DNA of 8,739 bases from positions 1 to 8,739 of the forward strand of contig JAUVMD010000038.1 of NCBI GenBank assembly GCA_030600405.1. The letters run 5' to 3'. The stretch is from Nitrospirota bacterium (GTDB lineage Bacteria; Nitrospinota; Nitrospinia; Nitrospinales; Nitrospinaceae). Below, one piece after another: positions 5,331-8,739 of this stretch. Numbering within the stretch: the first letter of the stretch is position 1; the number at the start of each line of letters is the position of its first letter. The position numbers and the translations under genes are program-made. The notes beneath the pieces were generated by a model. It was not told the DNA's origin. It worked only from the letters and a program-made list of their open reading frames with translations, and did no database searches.

Positions 5331-5939
5331 ATGCCCTCATCCTCAAATAAATTGATCCTGGCTTCCCGCTCGCCCCGGCGGTCGGAATTACTGCGGACGC
5401 TGGGCCTGGAGTTCGAAGTGAGTCCCTCCCAGGTGGAGGAAACCACCGATCCGGAGCAATCTCCGGAGCAAAACGCCACGAATATTGCCCGCGACAAGGC
5501 CCGTTGGGTCGCCCGGGCCAATCCCGGCAGTTATGTGCTGGGAGCGGACACCATGGTGGTGCTGGGCCAGGAAATTATCGGCCAACCCGCGGATGAGGGA
5601 GATGCCTGCCGGATTCTTTCAAAACTGGCGGGGAAACAGCACCGGGTGATCACCGGCGTCGTGTTGATCACCCCGGAGGCCGAAGAATATGAAACCGCCG
5701 TGGTCTCGACGGTCTCTCTCAAATCCGTTTCCGAAAACGAAATCCGATCCTATATCGCGACGGGAGAACCTCTCGACAAAGCTGGAGCCTATGCCATTCA
5801 GGGGGAAGGTTCTTTCCTGGTCGAATCCTGGGAAGGGTCCTATTCCAACATCGTCGGCCTTCCCCTGGAAGCTCTTACCGATCTTTTTCAACAAGCCGGG
5901 TTCCCGATCCCCAAAAAAAGCGAAGACAACCAGAAATAA
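5331..5939 (+). CDS. maf: Maf-family nucleoside triphosphate pyrophosphatase (YhdE-like dTTP/UTP type)
   Basis: This 202-aa protein begins at ATG 5331. No Shine-Dalgarno site is visible, but the protein starts exactly where the family does (KLILASRSPRR, 7-17). Maf enzymes hydrolyse non-canonical or excess NTPs to NMP and pyrophosphate in the cytoplasm and are linked to septum inhibition. Visible motifs are the SRSPRR phosphate loop (12-17), the EE pair at 37-38, DKARW (55-59, K56), the metal-binding GADTMVVL (71-78, D73), GKQHRVITGV (101-110), and GEPLDKAGAYAIQG (145-158, Q157), ending in GSYSNIVGLPL (169-179). The DKAGAYxIQG form points to the YhdE dTTP/UTP subgroup, not the YceF m7GTP type. 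One oddity is that the usually conserved lysine of the GKPxD motif is glutamine here (GQPAD, Q85, codon CAA). The gene is alone on its strand, divergent from the parvulin. Confidence 0.93.
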   Translation: MPSSSNKLILASRSPRRSELLRTLGLEFEVSPSQVEETTDPEQSPEQNATNIARDKARWVARANPGSYVLGADTMVVLGQEIIGQPADEGDACRILSKLAGKQHRVITGVVLITPEAEEYETAVVSTVSLKSVSENEIRSYIATGEPLDKAGAYAIQGEGSFLVESWEGSYSNIVGLPLEALTDLFQQAGFPIPKKSEDNQK

Positions 5940-6178
5940 CTTCGCCGATTGTAACTCTCTCGAAAGCTCGAAACTCAGCAAAAATTTCTCCCCTTTTGTT
6001 TATGGTCTGTTTACCGGATTTCCTGGGCTTGGAATTCAAGAAAATACTTGACAAACTGAGTCTTGCTCGAACTTGAAAATGCCAAAAATTTCAATTTTTA
6101 CTTGCACCCTTCCAATTTTTATTCATACTAGGACTATCTTAACCTGCTGGGAATTTTTTGTGACGATACGGTGGAAAC
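5940..6178 (+). other. AT-rich intergenic region with direct repeats upstream of the Cys-rich/SUMF1 gene pair
   Basis: I see no coding sequence here. It contains a -35-like TTGACA (6048-6053) without a good -10 partner, and TTGCAC (6102-6107) with CATACT (6124-6129) at 16 bp as a candidate promoter. CAATTTTTA occurs twice (6092-6100 and 6113-6121), its starts 21 bp apart, and AAAAATT-TC-AATTTTT (6084-6099) is an inverted repeat. The region probably holds the control elements of the 6179-7203 operon. Confidence 0.4.
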
Positions 6179-6403
6179 ATGACTGCAGAAGGAAGTACAA
6201 TCGAAATTCACGGGCTATGCAACCAGTGCGGTGCGCCCGTTTTCCTGAATCGCTGTACCGATTGGTACGGTAATTCCGTCGTCTCGTTGAATTGCTGGAA
6301 CGGACATTACAAATGGATTGACTTTGAAAATATCGAAAAGGATTTCCACATTGATCCCGAGACCCAACTGGTCACCTATATCGGCTTTTTCGATGCTCCA
6401 TGA
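6179..6403 (+). CDS. Small cysteine-rich, zinc-ribbon-like protein
   Basis: This 74-aa protein has no signal peptide or membrane segment. The start ATG 6179 follows a GGTGGA (6170-6175) at short spacing. Residues LCNQCGAP (13-20), C26 and LNCWNGHYKW (37-46) give a C14-X2-C17-X21-C39-X3-H43 pattern that fits a single zinc ribbon or knuckle; C26 is spare. The second half is acidic, with no further motif (DFENIEKDFHIDPETQLVTYIGFFDAP). The family is not recognised, and zinc binding is inferred from the cysteine spacing alone. Its TGA stop overlaps the ATG of the SUMF1-domain gene in an ATGA, so the two are translationally coupled. A small cytoplasmic regulator or adaptor is one reading. The coding call is supported by the overlap and by the ordered cysteine spacing. 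Confidence 0.75.
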   Translation: MTAEGSTIEIHGLCNQCGAPVFLNRCTDWYGNSVVSLNCWNGHYKWIDFENIEKDFHIDPETQLVTYIGFFDAP

Positions 6404-7203
6404 TCTCCGACGTTAAACCCCTTTTCTCAAAAAAAATTAAAATTCGAATATTGTTGTTGCTTGCTCTGTCAACGGTATGGGTTTCTTCCGCGTGGGCGGT
6501 GGCCAAGACACCTCCGGGGATGGTTTACGTTCCCGAGGGTTATTTTCAAATGGGCCAATCATCCAGCGAAGCCGAAGACCAGAAACCGATGCACTTTGTT
6601 TACACTTCGGCGTATTTCATCGACAAATACGAAGTCAGCAACGCCGAATATAAAAAATTTATCGACGCCACGGGACATGTCAAACCCAAGTACTGGGAGG
6701 ACGAGCTGTTCAACCAACCCGATCAACCGGTGATTGGCGTCAGTTGGTTCGATGCCATGGCCTATTCGCGCTGGAAAGGCCGCCGCCTGCCCACCGAAGC
6801 GGAATGGGAAAAAGCCGCGCGGGGTAACGACGGACGCCTCTACCCCTGGGGAGAAAAATGGACCAAAGGGAAGAAACTCTATTTTGTCAATGTGTACGGA
6901 ATGGAAGATCGATATGAATTCACCGCGCCCGTCAATTATTACGCCCCCGGCGCCAGCCCTTTCGGAGTATTCAATATGGCTGGCAACGTCTGGGAATGGT
7001 GCCTCGACTGGTACGACAAGGAGTACTATCGCATCAGCCCGGAGCTGGATCCCGAAGGCCCTGAAGCCAAACAGATGAAAGTCCTGCGCGGGGGTTCCTG
7101 GATCAACAATATCGACGGCGTTCAGGTCACCCAACGGGCACGCAATTTACCGGAAACACAAAACAATATTTACGGCTTCCGAACCGTTTTGCCCCTCCAT
7201 TAG
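6400..7203 (+). CDS. Exported SUMF1/FGE-fold protein lacking the formylglycine-generating cysteines
   Basis: This 267-aa protein starts at ATG 6400, overlapping the previous stop by four bases. A signal peptide spans about 1-33 (KKIKIRILLLLALSTVWVSS, then AWA before VAK). The SUMF1/EgtB/PvdO fold follows. It shows MVYVPEGYFQMG (41-52), KYEVSNAEYKKF (76-87), PVIGVSWFDAMAYSRWKGRR (110-129) continuing LPTEAEWEKAARG (130-142), YPWG (148-151), NMAGNVWEWCLDWY (192-205), RGGSW (230-234) and GFRTV (259-263). In true formylglycine-generating enzymes the stretch after RGGS carries two cysteines that bind copper and oxidise the sulfatase cysteine. Here that stretch is RGGSWINNIDGVQVTQRAR with none, and the only cysteine in the protein is C201. 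It is therefore not a classical sulfatase activator. Related SUMF1 proteins without these cysteines include NirV-type proteins and serve binding or unknown roles. Location is periplasmic or outside. Confidence 0.9.
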   Translation: MISDVKPLFSKKIKIRILLLLALSTVWVSSAWAVAKTPPGMVYVPEGYFQMGQSSSEAEDQKPMHFVYTSAYFIDKYEVSNAEYKKFIDATGHVKPKYWEDELFNQPDQPVIGVSWFDAMAYSRWKGRRLPTEAEWEKAARGNDGRLYPWGEKWTKGKKLYFVNVYGMEDRYEFTAPVNYYAPGASPFGVFNMAGNVWEWCLDWYDKEYYRISPELDPEGPEAKQMKVLRGGSWINNIDGVQVTQRARNLPETQNNIYGFRTVLPLH

Positions 7204-7238
7204 AAACCCGCGTCCCCATCATTGTTTGCCAAAACGGG

Positions 7239-7268
7239 TTGACATCCCCCCTCCCAAGGTTTTATGTT
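7239..7268 (+). promoter_or_regulatory. Sigma70-type promoter of the SurA/PrsA-like gene
   Basis: A perfect TTGACA (7239-7244) is followed after 18 bp by TATGTT (7263-7268), four of six matches. Transcription would begin near 7275, about 58 bases before the chosen ATG at 7333. An upstream in-frame ATG at 7264 lies in the -10 box and so cannot be the start. The inverted repeat AACCCG/CGGGTT (7205-7210 and 7235-7240) runs into the -35 box and may be incidental. Confidence 0.58.
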
Positions 7269-7332
7269 ATGCTCCAAAAGACAACATCCCGCAAACCCTT
7301 TCCCAATACCACCGTGGTGCAAGGATCAAATC

Positions 7333-8346
7333 ATGAATCGTTCGATTATTTTTAAATTATTGTTTTTTTTATTATTACCGCTTTGCTGGGCGGTCGGAAC
7401 GGTATCCAGCGCTTGGGCCCATGGCGGGCACGACCACGGTGTCAAGCCGTCCATTTCTCTGCCTGACGTACTCGCCAAGGTAAACGAAACCGATATAAAA
7501 AAATCATCAATCTGGCCCGGCCTCACAAAGACCGTTAAACGGTACAAGAATCGGGGCATTCCTTTGACGCAGGCACAGGAAAGAGTGGCCGCAAAAAAAC
7601 TGCTTCAGGACCAGATCAACCGCCATCTCCTCCTTAAAAAAGCCGATAACATGGGAATCCAAGTCTCTTCCGGGAAAGTCGATGAAGAAATAAATGCGGT
7701 CAAAAAACGGTTCTCATCGGAAAGGGAATTTCTCAAAGAACTGGAACTTAAAAAACTGACTCTCAAGCAATACCAGCAGGAACTCAAGGAGGACATCTTG
7801 ATCGACGCGGTATTTCGCAGGGAATTGGGCGAAGGAATCAAAATTACCGATCAACAGATTGAGGATTACTTCAAAAAAAATTCACTGCAATTTTCGAGTG
7901 CGGAGCAACGCCGCGCCAGCGTTATTTTGATCAAGGTGGATCCTAAAGCCGGGTCCGCAGGAGATCGGAAGGCCCGCCAGGAACTACAAAAAATCTTGGG
8001 CAAATTAAAAAAAGGCGGCGATTTTGCGGAGCTGGCCCGCCTGCATTCCCAGGATTCTATCGCGAAACGTGGAGGGGATTTGGGTTTTTTCACCGAAGAC
8101 CGAATGTTTGGTCCCTTCAGCAAACTGGCATTCAAGCTCAAGGTGGGAGAGGTCAGCGAAATCTTTCGCACCCAACACGGTTATCAGATTTTGAAGGTGA
8201 CGGGTAAAAAAGCGGGTAAAAAAGGAACTCTGGAAAGCGAAAGAAAAAATATCCGGAAGTTGCTGATGGATCGAGAGATCAAAAACAAAAGCCATCCTTA
8301 TTTGGAAGCGTTGCGAAAGAAAGCCAATATCAAAATTTACTTTTAG
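7333..8346 (+). CDS. Exported SurA/PrsA-like parvulin-domain chaperone with His-rich N-terminus
   Basis: This 337-aa protein starts at ATG 7333, seven bases after AAGGA (7321-7325). The signal peptide is residues 1-29 (RSIIFKLLFFLLLPLCWAVG, ending SSAWA), so the mature protein probably starts HGGHDHG (30-36), a likely metal-binding tag. No lipobox cysteine follows. Residues about 43-185 are helical and charged, as in the SurA N-domain. A PPIC domain follows at about 190-290, with FAELARLHSQDSIAKRGGDL (231-250) then GFF, and FKLKVGEVSEIFRTQHGYQI (267-286). A basic helical tail closes the protein (291-337). The two histidines of active parvulins are replaced: the HILV strand reads ASVILI (V197 at the His position), and GYH reads GYQ (Q285). 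A chaperone role without isomerase activity is therefore likely, acting on exported or outer-membrane proteins in the periplasm. Family membership is clear; client proteins are unknown. Confidence 0.9.
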   Translation: MNRSIIFKLLFFLLLPLCWAVGTVSSAWAHGGHDHGVKPSISLPDVLAKVNETDIKKSSIWPGLTKTVKRYKNRGIPLTQAQERVAAKKLLQDQINRHLLLKKADNMGIQVSSGKVDEEINAVKKRFSSEREFLKELELKKLTLKQYQQELKEDILIDAVFRRELGEGIKITDQQIEDYFKKNSLQFSSAEQRRASVILIKVDPKAGSAGDRKARQELQKILGKLKKGGDFAELARLHSQDSIAKRGGDLGFFTEDRMFGPFSKLAFKLKVGEVSEIFRTQHGYQILKVTGKKAGKKGTLESERKNIRKLLMDREIKNKSHPYLEALRKKANIKIYF

Positions 8347-8372
8347 AAAACCAAGTCAGGGTACCATCCGGA

Positions 8373-8397
8373 GGGGGAACCCCCGTTCCAACGGAAC
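8373..8397 (+). other. Tandem hairpins downstream of the chaperone gene
   Basis: GGGGG (8373-8377) pairs with CCCCC (8380-8384) over a two-base loop, and GTTCC (8385-8389) with GGAAC (8393-8397) over AAC. An alternative pairing of GGAAC (8376-8380) with GTTCC (8385-8389) excludes both. No T-run follows, so it is not a textbook intrinsic terminator, though it may stabilise or end the plus-strand transcript. I see no gene in 8347-8478. Confidence 0.35.
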
Positions 8398-8424
8398 AGC
8401 TACTCCACGATCAACACTCATCCA

Positions 8425-8467
8425 CAAAAAATGGAACACCCGCGCCTTGTTGTCGGTTCACCGCGGG
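8425..8467 (-). terminator. Probable intrinsic terminator of the small minus-strand gene
   Basis: Reading the minus strand, CCCGCG (8467-8462) and CGCGGG (8444-8439) form a 6-bp stem around a 17-base loop. TGTTCC-ATTTTTTG follows, with the T-run at about 8430-8425. It lies 12 bases past the TAA at 8481-8479. The T-run is several bases from the stem, so the match is reasonable but not ideal. Confidence 0.5.
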
Positions 8468-8478
8468 GGCACGCCTGA

Positions 8479-8664
8479 TTATTTTTTGGTTTTCTTGCCT
8501 TTGTCTTTACCGGCCCCGACTTCGCTCAGTTTGCGCTTGATGATTTTTCCCTTGTCCCGCTCAAAGTCCACTTTCAAATGCACGGAATTAGGGAACAGTT
8601 TGGCCACCATGCCCTCTTTTTTCTTCCCGGCGAAATCGAATTTGATGGTATCTCCTACTTTCAT
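8479..8664 (-). CDS. Small lysine-rich protein, possibly SH3-like
   Basis: This 61-aa protein starts at ATG 8664-8662, eight bases after GGAGG (8677-8673). A longer frame from ATG 8712 would add 16 residues but has no ribosome site. The N-terminal part reads MKVGDTIKFDFAGKKKEGMV (1-20), then AKLFPNSVHLKVDFERD (21-37) and KIIKRKLSEV (40-49). That is a run of short beta strands with a VGD turn, typical of small SH3-like or KOW-like barrels. The tail (GAGKDKGKKTKK, 50-61) is almost all lysine and glycine, which suggests contact with nucleic acid or another acidic partner. The family is not recognised. The gene faces the chaperone gene, tail to tail, with hairpins of both units between them. The remaining bases to the right edge (8665-8739) hold its leader and nothing else I can identify. 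Confidence 0.72.
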   Translation of the reverse strand: MKVGDTIKFDFAGKKKEGMVAKLFPNSVHLKVDFERDKGKIIKRKLSEVGAGKDKGKKTKK

Positions 8665-8739
8665 GGAGCGCACCTCCGCAAAACGTCGTCCGATCAATAA
8701 AGAAATCCCCATAAGATAACCAGTACGAGGATTGATGGA

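Noticed and set aside
6559..7134. 191-aa minus-strand frame opposite the SUMF1 gene
   Set aside because: The plus frame carries all SUMF1 motifs; the antisense frame is a codon-bias shadow without a ribosome site.
6400..7203. Formylglycine-generating enzyme (sulfatase activator)
   Set aside because: Both catalytic cysteines are missing after RGGSW, and no sulfatase gene is present in the window.
7264..7332. Extended start (ATG 7264) for the SurA/PrsA-like protein
   Set aside because: It falls in the -10 box and would put 23 polar residues before the signal peptide; ATG 7333 has AAGGA.
1..8739. CRISPR array, tRNA/rRNA genes, insertion sequence or prophage
   Set aside because: No regularly spaced repeats, cloverleaf or rRNA-like sequence, transposase or phage protein is visible on either strand.

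Overview
The window comes from a Gram-negative-type bacterial chromosome. It has several Sec-type signal peptides, a periplasmic SurA/PrsA-like chaperone, Shine-Dalgarno sites close to GGAGG, and recognisable sigma70-like -35/-10 boxes. The mix of YVTN beta-propeller, DUF1566, SUMF1-type and parvulin proteins would suit a Nitrospinota or 'deltaproteobacterial' lineage. That assignment is inference only, because no rRNA or other phylogenetic marker is present. There are eleven supported protein genes, one of them cut by the left edge. I see no tRNA, rRNA, CRISPR array, transposase or phage gene.

Layout: (1) 1-1388, minus strand: a membrane-anchored YVTN beta-propeller protein, incomplete at the left edge, preceded by an exported DUF1566 protein. 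(2) 1486-2209, plus strand: a good promoter drives a TehB-like SAM methyltransferase with an N-terminal membrane segment. A hairpin sits directly after its stop codon. (3) 2241-3334: two short sequences resembling widespread dispersed intergenic repeats lie just before a BASS-family sodium-coupled transporter, whose likely TTG start falls in a hairpin. (4) 3400-4817: a 93-aa unknown protein followed after 20 bp by a radical SAM protein with a SPASM-like C-terminal cysteine set. This is the best candidate here for an undescribed system. (5) 4814-5939: a small parvulin on the minus strand, whose stop codon overlaps that of the radical SAM gene, and divergently a Maf nucleotide pyrophosphatase. 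(6) 6179-7203: a small Cys-rich, zinc-ribbon-like protein translationally coupled (ATGA overlap) to an exported SUMF1-domain protein that lacks the formylglycine-generating cysteines. (7) 7239-8346: a clear promoter and an exported SurA/PrsA-like protein with a His-rich mature N-terminus and a parvulin domain lacking both usual histidines. (8) 8425-8664, minus strand: a small lysine-rich protein with its own probable terminator.

The shared theme is cell-envelope or exported proteins and protein maturation. Five proteins carry a signal peptide or N-terminal anchor, two are parvulin-related, and two belong to families (SUMF1 and DUF1566) commonly linked to C-type-lectin-like folds. Apart from the ATGA-coupled pair and the 93-aa/radical SAM pair, the genes look like short separate transcription units. 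The window therefore reads as ordinary chromosome with a few unusual genes, not as a dense accessory island.
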